Source: Actinoplanes italicus (GTDB taxonomy: Bacteria; Actinomycetota; Actinomycetes; Mycobacteriales; Micromonosporaceae). Taken from it: a stretch of DNA of 64,000 nt. A model generated the notes under the pieces. That model was not told the origin of the DNA. It did not search any database and saw nothing but the letters and a program-made list of their open reading frames with translations. The stretch is taken from the NCBI RefSeq assembly GCF_003001815.1, contig NZ_PVMZ01000008.1, positions 310,001-374,000 on the forward strand, given 5' to 3'. Positions 25,016 to 32,835 of this stretch are shown here, piece after piece. The translations under genes and the position numbers were made by a program. Position 1 is the first letter of the stretch. Each line of letters begins with the position of its first letter.

Positions 25016-26344
25016 CTACCGCCGCCCGGCCCGGATCGGATCCAGGGCCGGTCCGGCGGGCAGATACGCGATCAGCTGAGCCGGGACGCGGGTGGGGCGC
25101 ACCTTGCCGTACCCGAACCGGCTCAGCAGGTCGCGGCTCGCCAGCGGGTAATACCGCCCGGCGTCGGTGACCAGCGTCACCGTGCCGCTGCCGGCCGGCG
25201 CGTCCGGTGACGCGACGGTCTCCACCACCGCGCCCCGGCCACGGTCCACGTGCACCAGGTCGACCCGTGCCGCACCGGTCGGCGCGATCCCGGCCGGGAT
25301 GGTGGCGTTCACCGTGACGGTGTCGCCCGGCAGGGTCACGCAGGCGCTCGTCGGAGCGGCGGCCAGTGTCGGCACCGTGGCGGGCAGGCCCTCCGCGGTG
25401 GCGCTGAGCCGCGCCTTGGACTCGGGCAGCCGGATGAACTCGGCACCGATGTTGATCGGCGTCGCGGTCGTCGACGTGGCGGCCAGCAGCTTGGCCTGCA
25501 CCTCGGTGAGCGCGGCGATCCCGTCGGCGAGGACCACACCGAACGTCTTGCCGTCACCGGTGAGCACCTGGCCGACCTTGCGACCGGGGATCACCGACGC
25601 CTTCCGCAGGCCGGGAACGACCGGCGCGGTCAGGTCGGGACCGGCCTGCACCGAGTCGACCCAGGCGGTCGAGACAAGCCACGGCCGGGTGCCGTACCAC
25701 CCGAGGGCGCGCTGCACGGCGTCGACGCGGGCGGCGGGCAACAGGTGCCGTCTGCCGTCGAGGACCAGGTGTGTACGCCCGATCGCGTCCCGCACGAGCA
25801 GGCCACCGCCCGGCGCGCCGCCACCGGCCGGGGTGGCCCCGATCACGAGGGTGCTGCGCGGCCGGCCGCCGGAGGTGTCGGTGCACACCGCCCAGGCCGC
25901 GTTGAGCAGGTCACCGGCCGCGGGCAGCGAGTCCGGCGCGTCGGGGATGCCGAGCGGCTCACCCAGCGGCATCCTGGCCAGTTTCTCGCCCGCCACGGTC
26001 TTCAGCGTGGGCGCGTCCCCGTCGGCCAGCAGCAGACCCGACGTGTAGTTCAGGACGGGGTGCACCTTGCCGTCGGACTTCAGATAGACGTACCGCGCTC
26101 CGGTCTTTTTCTCCACCAGCACCGACGTCGCGTCGTTCGCCTCGGCCATGGTGTGACCCGTGAAGATCCCGTAGACCGCGAAGCCACCGACCACGAGCGC
26201 GGCGACCAGCAGGCCGACGAGGGCGGTGACGCCGGCCCGGCGCAGCGGCGATCGATGCGGGTCCGGGTCGTGTGACACCAGCGCCGCGACCACACGCTGC
26301 ACCGAGTACTGGTAGGAGTGCAGCTCATCCTGACGCGACGGCAC
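25016..26344 (-). CDS. eccB: EccB-family type VII secretion protein (orphan)
   Basis: A 442-residue protein of the ESX/type VII secretion EccB family. The N-terminal motif SRQDELHSYQYSVQRVVAAL is diagnostic. One transmembrane helix follows (about 38-60), then a large extracytoplasmic domain built from R1-R4 repeats (RYVYLKSDGKVHPVLNYTSG). EccB is a structural part of the ESX membrane core. No eccC, eccD, eccE, mycP or WXG100 gene lies within the window, so this copy is either detached from its locus or works alone. Confidence 0.92.
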   Translation of the reverse strand: MPSRQDELHSYQYSVQRVVAALVSHDPDPHRSPLRRAGVTALVGLLVAALVVGGFAVYGIFTGHTMAEANDATSVLVEKKTGARYVYLKSDGKVHPVLNYTSGLLLADGDAPTLKTVAGEKLARMPLGEPLGIPDAPDSLPAAGDLLNAAWAVCTDTSGGRPRSTLVIGATPAGGGAPGGGLLVRDAIGRTHLVLDGRRHLLPAARVDAVQRALGWYGTRPWLVSTAWVDSVQAGPDLTAPVVPGLRKASVIPGRKVGQVLTGDGKTFGVVLADGIAALTEVQAKLLAATSTTATPINIGAEFIRLPESKARLSATAEGLPATVPTLAAAPTSACVTLPGDTVTVNATIPAGIAPTGAARVDLVHVDRGRGAVVETVASPDAPAGSGTVTLVTDAGRYYPLASRDLLSRFGYGKVRPTRVPAQLIAYLPAGPALDPIRAGRR

Positions 26345-26385
26345 CCCGACACTCTAGAGGTCACACTCGATCCCGTGGGGGCGGG

Positions 26386-27498
26386 CTAGAGCCAGCCGTT
26401 GCGGCGGAACGCACGGTAGAGCACCACGGTGATCAGCGACAGGAGAGCGACCAGAGCCGGGTAGCCGTACTTCCAGTCGGTCTCCGGCATGTAGTCGAAG
26501 TTCATCCCGTAGACACCGGCGAACGCGGTCCAGACCGTGGCGATGGCCGCCCAGGACGCGATCTTGCGCATGTCGTTGTTCTGGTCGACGGTGACCTGCG
26601 CGAGCCGTGCCTGCAGGATCGAGTTGAGGAGGTCGTCGTAGGAGGAGACCTGTTCGACCGTACGCGTCAAATGGTCTTGAACGTCTCGGAAGTAACGACG
26701 GATCTCCTTGGGCACCACGCCCTGGCTCGACGTGATCGCGGCGAGTGGACGCTGCAGCGGGACCACCGCGCGGCGGAACTCCACAAGCTCTCGTTTGAGC
26801 TGGTAGACCTGCTGTATCGGCGCGATGCGCACGCGGGAGAAGACACCCTCCTCGATGAGGTCGAGGTCGGCTTCGAAGTCGTCGGCCACCTCGAGGTAGT
26901 GGTCGACCACCCGGTCGGTCACCGCGTAGGCCACCGCCCACGGGCCCTGCTGGAGCAGCGCCGCACGTTGTTTCTCCAGGTCGGCGCGGACCGGCGACAT
27001 CTCGGAGGCGTCGCCGTGCCGGACGGTGATGACGAACCGCTCGCCCACGAAGATCATCATCTGGCCGGTCTCGACCACCTGAGAGCTCTCGGTCAGCTCC
27101 TGGTGCGGCACGTACCGGGCGGTGCGCAGCACCAGGAAGTGCACGTCGTTGAACTGCTCCAGCTTGGGCCGCTGCTCGGCCTTGACCGCGTCCTCGACGG
27201 CCAGCTCGTGCAGGCCGTAGAGCTGGGCGATCGCGGCCATCTCCGCCGCACCCGGCTGGTGCAAGCCGAGCCACACGAAGGCGCCGTCGCGCCCGCACGC
27301 CTCGGCGAGGGCGGCGTCCGGGCTGAACTCACCGGGCAGGCGCCGACCGTCGACGTAGACACCGCAGTCCACCACCGAGGACGGGATGTCGCCTTCGCCC
27401 GTCTGGTTCGGGTGGTCACCGTTGTTGAGCAGGCCGCGCACCCGGTCGGCCCACATCTTGCCGAGGGGCCGGCCACGCGTCCACGAACGTTCCGTCAT
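26386..27498 (-). CDS. corA: CorA-family magnesium/cobalt transporter
   Basis: A 370-residue CorA channel. The cytoplasmic funnel domain (about 45-300) has WLGLHQPGAAEMAAIAQLYG and a long stalk helix. The two C-terminal helices flank the selectivity motif YGMNFDYMPE, and the C-terminus is basic (RRNGWL). CorA pentamers move Mg2+ down the electrochemical gradient. ATG at 27498 is preceded by GGGGAGG. A strong hairpin (27538-27571) separates it from the upstream aminotransferase, so it has its own promoter. Confidence 0.95.
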   Translation of the reverse strand: MTERSWTRGRPLGKMWADRVRGLLNNGDHPNQTGEGDIPSSVVDCGVYVDGRRLPGEFSPDAALAEACGRDGAFVWLGLHQPGAAEMAAIAQLYGLHELAVEDAVKAEQRPKLEQFNDVHFLVLRTARYVPHQELTESSQVVETGQMMIFVGERFVITVRHGDASEMSPVRADLEKQRAALLQQGPWAVAYAVTDRVVDHYLEVADDFEADLDLIEEGVFSRVRIAPIQQVYQLKRELVEFRRAVVPLQRPLAAITSSQGVVPKEIRRYFRDVQDHLTRTVEQVSSYDDLLNSILQARLAQVTVDQNNDMRKIASWAAIATVWTAFAGVYGMNFDYMPETDWKYGYPALVALLSLITVVLYRAFRRNGWL

Positions 27499-27537
27499 GC
27501 CAACCTCCCCCGGGGACGACAAACCAGCCGAGGGTAC

Positions 27538-27571
27538 CCGCGCCGGGCGAACAAAAGCCCGCCCGGCGCGG
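27538..27571 (-). terminator. Hairpin terminator downstream of the aminotransferase
   Basis: CCGCGCCGGGCG (27538-27549) and CGCCCGGCGCGG (27560-27571) pair perfectly (12 bp) around a 10-base loop. Confidence 0.85.
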
Positions 27572-27577
27572 AACACT

Positions 27578-28672
27578 TCAGCCGCGTACCTCTTCGATCG
27601 CCTCGGCGAGCCTGCGCACGCCCTCGTCGATCTGGTCGACGGTGACCGCCGAGTAGGCCAGGCGCAGCGAGCTGTTACCGCCCTCGAGCAGGAAGTCGCT
27701 GCCCTTGACGACCGCGACACCCTTCTTCATGGCGGCCAGGAACAGCTTGTCCACGTCGACGTCCGAGGGCAGATCGACCCAGAGGAAGTAGCCGCCGTCC
27801 GGCTCGGTGAACGTGGCGCCCGGGATGTGCTTGCGGATCGACTCGGCCAGCACGCGGGCCCGCTCGCCCAGCGCCTCGCTGACCTTCCGGACCGACTTCT
27901 CGATGTCACCCGAGACACAGAACTGGTGCACGATCGCCTCCGACACCATGCCGGGGGAGATGTACAGGTTGGTGGCCTTCTTCGCGATCGCGTCGATCAG
28001 CGCGGCCGGACCGACCAGGTAACCGACCCGGACGCCCGGGCAGACCGTCTTGGTGAAGCTGGAGGCGTGCACGACCAGGCTGTTGGTGTCGAGCGACAGC
28101 ATCGAGGGCAGCGGCTCGCCACGGAACCGGATGTCGACGTACGGGTCGTCCTCGAAGATGATGAACTCGTACTGCTCGGCCAGGGCGAGCAGTACGCGCC
28201 GCTTCTCGTCGGAGAGCGTCACACCGGCCGGGTTCTGGTAGTTCGGGATGATGTGCGCCAGCTTCGGGCGAACCCCCGACTCGAGCAGCGCGCGCAGCTC
28301 GTCGACGTCGATACCGTCCGGCTGGACGGTGACCTGGTGCACCTTGGCGCCCAGGTTCTGCAGGTTGAGCAGTGTCCGGTCGTAGGTCGGCTTCTCCACG
28401 ACCACGTCGTCACCGGGCTTGACCAGGTGGCCGAAGAGGAACGCGTCCGCCTGCAGCGAGCCGTTCGTCACGATGACCTGGTCGGGGGAGACGTTGTGCT
28501 TGTCGGCGATCCACTTCCGCAGCGGGAGGTAGCCGACGGAGGTGCCGTACGCGGTCACGCCCGCCGGGTCGGCGTCGAAGGCACGGGCGGCGGCGGCCTT
28601 CAGGCCCTCCACGTCGACGATGTCCAGCGACGGAGCGCCACGGGCGAAGGAGATCAGCTGCTCAGCGGTCAT
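27578..28672 (-). CDS. PLP-dependent aminotransferase, class I/II
   Basis: A 364-residue fold-type I aminotransferase of the 2-aminoadipate/MocR-like group. The N-terminal ISFARGAPSLDIVD binds substrate, NYQNPAGVTLSDEKR is the Asn/Pro cofactor motif, DDPYVDIRF holds the PLP-pyridine Asp/Tyr, and the Schiff-base lysine is in ASSFTKTVCPGVRVGYLV. The group acts on 2-aminoadipate, kynurenine or branched/aromatic amino acids; the substrate here is not clear. ATG at 28672 is chosen at the domain start. It is divergent from the cytidylyltransferase operon. Confidence 0.92.
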   Translation of the reverse strand: MTAEQLISFARGAPSLDIVDVEGLKAAAARAFDADPAGVTAYGTSVGYLPLRKWIADKHNVSPDQVIVTNGSLQADAFLFGHLVKPGDDVVVEKPTYDRTLLNLQNLGAKVHQVTVQPDGIDVDELRALLESGVRPKLAHIIPNYQNPAGVTLSDEKRRVLLALAEQYEFIIFEDDPYVDIRFRGEPLPSMLSLDTNSLVVHASSFTKTVCPGVRVGYLVGPAALIDAIAKKATNLYISPGMVSEAIVHQFCVSGDIEKSVRKVSEALGERARVLAESIRKHIPGATFTEPDGGYFLWVDLPSDVDVDKLFLAAMKKGVAVVKGSDFLLEGGNSSLRLAYSAVTVDQIDEGVRRLAEAIEEVRG

Positions 28673-28794
28673 ACCCGACAGCTTAGAAGCCGGGTCTATA
28701 CCATTTTCCGTGTGCCCCTCGCGAGTCCTACGGATGGGACACATGCCGTTATCCTCGCTGGGCACCCCTCACGTGAAGTGGAAGGAAACACCCC

Positions 28795-29526
28795 ATGATC
28801 GGATTGGTACTCGCAGCCGGCGCCGGGCGCAGGCTGCGCCCGTACACGGACACGCTCCCGAAGGCGCTGGTCCCCGTGGACGGGGAGACCACGATCATGG
28901 ACATCTCGCTCCGCAACCTCGCGGCCGCGGGCCTGTCCGAGGTGACCATCGTCGTCGGCTACTGCGCCGGCGCGGTGGAGGAGCGCGTCGAGGGCTTCGA
29001 GCAGAAGTACGGCGTGAAGATCTCCCTGGTGCACAACGACAAGGCCGAGGAGTGGAACAACGCCTACTCCCTGTGGCTCGCCCGGGACCACTTCGCCCAG
29101 GGCGCGCTCATGGTGAACGGCGACACCGTCCACCCGGTCAGCGTGGAGCACACCCTGCTGGCCGCACGCGGCCCGAGCATTCTCCTCGCCGTGGACACTG
29201 TTAAGAAGCTGGCTGACGAGGAGATGAAGACCGTCTTCAATGAAGATGGCCAGCTGACCAAAATCACGAAACTGATGGACCCGGCCGCCGCGTACGGCGA
29301 GTACATCGGCGCCAACATCATCGAGTCGTCCGCGGCCGGCAAGCTGGCCGACGCGCTCAAGGCGACCTTCGAGAAGGACCCGAACCAGTTCTACGAGGAC
29401 GGTTTCCAGCTGTACGCAGACCGCGGTAACGAGGTCCGGGCCGCGCAGATCGGCGACGTGCCGTGGGTCGAGGTCGACAACCACGAGGACCTGGCGAAGG
29501 CTCGGGACATCGCATGCCGCTACTAG
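28795..29526 (+). CDS. Sugar/polyol-phosphate nucleotidyltransferase (likely CTP type)
   Basis: A 243-residue Rossmann-type nucleotidyltransferase. The signature is LVLAAGAGRRLRPYTDTLPK; further motifs are VVGYCAGAVEERV, MVNGDTVHP and VPWVEVDNHEDLAKAR. It is closest in style to phosphocholine or inositol-1-phosphate cytidylyltransferases, which make CDP-activated alcohols from CTP. The next gene is a G1P-dehydrogenase homologue whose ATG lies 13 bp inside this one, and the third gene uses CDP-alcohols. I infer synthesis of a CDP-polyol. GGAAGGAAAC precedes the ATG. Confidence 0.85.
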   Translation: MIGLVLAAGAGRRLRPYTDTLPKALVPVDGETTIMDISLRNLAAAGLSEVTIVVGYCAGAVEERVEGFEQKYGVKISLVHNDKAEEWNNAYSLWLARDHFAQGALMVNGDTVHPVSVEHTLLAARGPSILLAVDTVKKLADEEMKTVFNEDGQLTKITKLMDPAAAYGEYIGANIIESSAAGKLADALKATFEKDPNQFYEDGFQLYADRGNEVRAAQIGDVPWVEVDNHEDLAKARDIACRY

Positions 29527-30575
29527 CCCGTAGCGTCCAGACCCCGCTGCACATCGAAGTGCGGCGGGGCGCGGTCGCCGACCTCGGCAAGATCCTCGCC
29601 GACGGCCGGATCTCCTCCGGTGGTGAGGTGGCCGTGGTGGTCGGGCCGGGCCTCGGCGAGAAAGTCGTCGACCTGCTCCGCCCGTCGCTCACCTCGGCCG
29701 AGATCTTCGTGACCGGCGGCGGCACTCTCGACGCGGCGCTGGAGCTGTCGAACAAACTGCGCTCGGGCCACTTCGACGCGGTCGTCGGCATCGGCGGCGG
29801 CAAGACGGTCGACACCGCCAAGTACGCCGCCAGCCGCTGGGGCCTGCCGATGGTCTCGGTCGCGACGAGCCTCGCCAACGACGGCATCGCCTCCCCGGTG
29901 GCCAGCCTGATCAACGACGGGATCAAGGGGTCGTACGGGGTGCACATCCCGTTCGGCGTCGTCGTCGACCTCGACTTCGTGGAGAACGGACCGGAGCTGG
30001 TCAACCGCGCCGGCATCGGTGACGTGATCAGCAACATCAGCGCGCTCGCCGACTGGGAGCTGGCCCGCCAGGTGCGCGGCGAACCCGTCGACGGCCTGGC
30101 CGCCTCCCTCGCCCGGATGGGCGCCGAGGCGGTGCTGACGATGCCCGGCGACATGTCCGACGACGCGTTCGTCACGGTCCTCGCCGAGGCGCTGATCTCC
30201 AGCGGCCTGGCGATGGCGGTCTGCGGCAGCAGCCGGCCCTCCAGCGGCGGCTGTCACGAGATCATGCACGCCATCGACTCGCTCTACCCCGCCACGGCCT
30301 CGCACGGCGAACTGGCCGGCATGGGCGCGCTGTTCTGCACGTTCCTGCGCGGCGACGAGCGTCGGCTCAAGCAGATGTCCGACTGCCTGGCACGGCACCA
30401 GCTCCCACGTACTCCGTCCGACGTGGGCCTGGACGCCGACCAATTCGTGCAGGTCATCGAGTTCGCGCCGCGGACCCGGCCGGACCGCTACACCATCCTG
30501 GAACACCTCGCCATGACGCCGGAGCAGACCCGGCAGAAGCTGGCCGAATACAACGATGTCATCGCGTCCCTCTGA
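29514..30575 (+). CDS. Glycerol-1-phosphate-dehydrogenase-like, iron/zinc-dependent dehydrogenase
   Basis: A 353-residue enzyme of the iron-containing alcohol dehydrogenase superfamily, in the archaeal EgsA/bacterial AraM group. The NAD(P) motif is GIGGGKTVDTAKYAA. TSLANDGIASPVAS is the substrate loop typical of G1P dehydrogenases. Metal ligands are the Asp of GIGDVISN and the His residues of HEIMHAID and SHGELAGMG. The family reduces dihydroxyacetone phosphate to sn-glycerol-1-phosphate. ATG 29514 overlaps the upstream gene, and the 3' end overlaps the phosphatidyltransferase by 20 bp: a strict operon. Confidence 0.87.
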   Translation: MPLLARSVQTPLHIEVRRGAVADLGKILADGRISSGGEVAVVVGPGLGEKVVDLLRPSLTSAEIFVTGGGTLDAALELSNKLRSGHFDAVVGIGGGKTVDTAKYAASRWGLPMVSVATSLANDGIASPVASLINDGIKGSYGVHIPFGVVVDLDFVENGPELVNRAGIGDVISNISALADWELARQVRGEPVDGLAASLARMGAEAVLTMPGDMSDDAFVTVLAEALISSGLAMAVCGSSRPSSGGCHEIMHAIDSLYPATASHGELAGMGALFCTFLRGDERRLKQMSDCLARHQLPRTPSDVGLDADQFVQVIEFAPRTRPDRYTILEHLAMTPEQTRQKLAEYNDVIASL

Positions 30576-31686
30576 AACCGGCCGCCCTCCCGGCGAGGGC
30601 GGCCGCCCGCCCGCCGCGAGTTCCGGATCGGTCCCCCCGGTCAATCCCACCCGCATCGACAACCCCGGCACGATGCCTCCGCCCGGTCCCGCACCGTCGG
30701 CCGCCGCCGGCTCTTCCGGGCCTTACGGCAAACCTTCCGCGGGTACGCCCACGGCCGCAGCCGGGTCTTCCGTGCCTCCTGGCAGACCTTTCTCCGGTAC
30801 GCCCACCGCCGCCGGGTCTTCGGGGCCTCCTGGCGGACCTTTCTCCGGTACGCCCGCCGCCGGGTCTTCGGGGCCTTCCGGCGGACCTTTCTCCGGTACG
30901 CCCGCCGCCGGGTCTTCCGGGCCTTCCGGCGGACCCTTCTCCGGTACGCCCACCGCCGCCGGGCCTTCCGGCAGACCCTTCTCGGGTACGCCTACCGCCG
31001 CCGATTACTACGCGGCCAATCGTGGCGGTGGCCTGTTCAGCGAAGCCATCAGCCAGCGGATCGGAGCACGAATCGCGGTCGGCGCGCACAAGCGCCGCCT
31101 GTCCCCGACCGTGTTGAGCGTCCTCAACCTGGGGCTCGGCTGCCTGGTCTCGTTCATCGTGATCGCCACCGCGGGCCCCGTCGCCGAGGGCAGCCTGTGG
31201 GCCGCCCCGATCGGCCTGCTCGCGCTCGTCGGTTGGCAGCTGGCGTACGCGTTCGACTGCTCCGACGGCCAGCTCGCCCGGGTCACCGGTCAGAGCAGCA
31301 CCGCGGGCGGTCGCCTCGACGTGCTCTGTGACGTGGCGGTGCAGTGCTCCCTGGTGGCCGCCCTGGCCGCGACCGCCGCGGCGCAGGAACCGGAGACCCC
31401 CGCGTGGCTGCTGGCCGCCTTCGCCGGCACCTGGATGGTCAACCTGGTCACCTCGGTGATGCAGACCGGCACCCAGGCGGCGAGCATGGTCACCAACACT
31501 TCCCTGCCGGTCCGCGCCGTCAAGCTGGTCCGCGACTACGGCGCCGTGATCGCCGTGGCGGGCGTGCTCCTGACCGTTGCACCCCAGTGGGCAGTCTGGT
31601 TCGTAGGCCTCTTCACCCTGATCAACGGCGGTTTCCTGGCAGCGTCGATCGCCTTCGCCGGCCGAGCCTCACTCCGTTCTCCCTAA
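30556..31686 (+). CDS. CDP-alcohol phosphatidyltransferase with repetitive N-terminal extension
   Basis: A 376-residue membrane enzyme. Residues 1-155 are Gly/Ser/Pro-rich with tandem copies of GSSGPSGGPFSGTPAA. From DYYAANRGGG the conserved part begins, with about six transmembrane helices. The CDP-OH motif DGx2ARx8Gx3Dx3D is complete: D237, G238, A241, R242, G251, D255, D259. The enzyme transfers a phospho-alcohol from a CDP-alcohol to an acceptor alcohol, releasing CMP. In this operon the CDP-alcohol is presumably supplied by the first gene. The long disordered extension is unusual for the family. Confidence 0.88.
   Translation: MSSRPSETGRPPGEGGRPPAASSGSVPPVNPTRIDNPGTMPPPGPAPSAAAGSSGPYGKPSAGTPTAAAGSSVPPGRPFSGTPTAAGSSGPPGGPFSGTPAAGSSGPSGGPFSGTPAAGSSGPSGGPFSGTPTAAGPSGRPFSGTPTAADYYAANRGGGLFSEAISQRIGARIAVGAHKRRLSPTVLSVLNLGLGCLVSFIVIATAGPVAEGSLWAAPIGLLALVGWQLAYAFDCSDGQLARVTGQSSTAGGRLDVLCDVAVQCSLVAALAATAAAQEPETPAWLLAAFAGTWMVNLVTSVMQTGTQAASMVTNTSLPVRAVKLVRDYGAVIAVAGVLLTVAPQWAVWFVGLFTLINGGFLAASIAFAGRASLRSP
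30705..31000 (+). repeat. In-frame tandem repeats in the phosphatidyltransferase gene
   Basis: Six imperfect copies of a unit of about 48-51 bp encode GSSG(P/S)-GG-PFSGTP-AA variants. The central copies are nearly identical at DNA level (recurring core CCTTTCTCCGGTACGCCC). The unit length is a multiple of three, so copy-number change would keep the frame. Confidence 0.85.
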
Positions 31687-31913
31687 CCCGCAACACCCAC
31701 CCCTCCCCTCAGCCCTCACTCCGTTCCCCCACACCCACCCCTCCCCTCAGCCCTCACTCCGTTCCCCCACACCCACCTCAGTCCTCACTCCGTTCCCCCT
31801 AACCCGCAACACCCACCCCTGCCCTCAGCCCCTTACAAGGCCCAGGCAGCCGAACACCCACCCCGCCGTCAGCTCCCGCGAGAATCGGCCTACCGCAACA
31901 CCCACCCCTCCAC
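31687..31913. repeat. C-rich 38-bp tandem repeats after the phosphatidyltransferase stop
   Basis: A 38-bp unit beginning ACCCACCCCTCCCCTCAGCC and ending CCGTTCCCCCAC occurs twice without change (31696-31733, 31734-31771). Diverged copies follow to about 31840. Its CCTCACTCCGTTC core matches the last codons of the phosphatidyltransferase gene, so the array seems to have grown from the gene's 3' end. The rest to 31913 is C-rich with no gene. Confidence 0.75.
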
Positions 31914-32820
31914 AGATCTTGTGAGGTTCCGGCTGCCGCGAGGCGGCGCAACCTCACAAGATCTGCCAGAGGCAGCACCCCAGCCGAAGATCTTGCGAGG
32001 TCGCGCCATCCGGGCAGCCAAAACCCCACAAGATCCGCCGGAAGGCGGGCGTCGGTCGGCGACCTTGTCAGGTTGCGCCGTCATCGCAGCCCAAACCTCA
32101 CAAGATCGGCCGGCAGGCGAATGCCGCCAGCAGACGGACGTCGCCGGAACACGGGCATCGCCGGAACACGGGCGTCTCCACGAAGCGGGCGCCTCACGAA
32201 GCAGGCATCGCCGGAAGGCAGGCATCGCCGCGAAGCGGGCGTCAATCGGCGATCTTGGGACGTTGCTCCATTCGAACAGCCATAACCCCACAAGATCCGC
32301 CGGAAGGCGGACGTCGGTCGGCAACCTTGTCAGGTTGCGCCGTCATCGCAGCCCAAACCTCACAAGATCGGCCGGCAGGCGAGTACCGCCGAACGCGGGC
32401 GGCGCCGGACGCAGGCGTCGCCGCGAAGCGGGCGTCGCCGCGAAGCGGGCGTCGCCGCGAAGCGGGCGTCAATCGGCGATCTTGGGACGTTGCACCATTC
32501 GAACAGCCGAAACCCCACAAGATCCGCCGGCAGGCGGGTGCTGGCAGGCGGGTGCTGGCAGGCGGGTGCCGGCAGACGGGTACCGGCAGACGGGTGCTGG
32601 TGGGTGGGTGCTGGTGGGTCGGCGCCGGCAGGCGGGTGCTGGTGGGTCGGCGCCGGCAGACGGGTGCCGGCAGACGGGTGCTGGTGGGTGGGTGCTGGTG
32701 GGTCGGCGCCGGCAGGCGGGTGCCGGCAGGCGGGTGCCGGCAGGCGGGTGCCGGCAGGCGGGTGCTGGTGGGCGATCTTGGAAGGTTGCGCTGCCGTGGC
32801 AGCCGCAACCCCGCAAGGTC
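31914..32820. repeat. Mosaic locus of seven related hairpins and minisatellites
   Basis: Seven copies of a GATCTTG...CAAGATC hairpin lie at about 31914-31964, 31989-32035, 32061-32106, 32250-32296, 32322-32368, 32477-32523 and 32773-32820. The first has perfect 15-bp arms, AGATCTTGTGAGGTT and AACCTCACAAGATCT. Bases 32022-32120 recur at 32284-32382 with two differences. Between hairpins are a 17-bp unit GGGCGTCGCCGCGAAGC (three copies near 32413-32465) and a 14-bp minisatellite. Frames crossing the locus are repeat artefacts, so I annotate no gene from 31687 to 32835. Confidence 0.85.
32529..32766. repeat. Seventeen exact-length 14-bp minisatellite units with G-quadruplex motifs
   Basis: The stretch divides into exactly 17 units of 14 bp: GGCAGGCGGGTGCT/C (A), GGCAGACGGGTGCT/C (B), GGTGGGTCGGCGCC (C) and GGTGGGTGGGTGCT (D), in order AAABBDCACBBDCAAAA. 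Fourteen is not a multiple of three. Each B-D-C junction gives four GGG runs with loops of 7, 1 and 7 (32592-32618 and 32676-32702), which fits a G-quadruplex pattern. Confidence 0.9.
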
Positions 32821-32835
32821 TGCTGGGAGCGGCTG

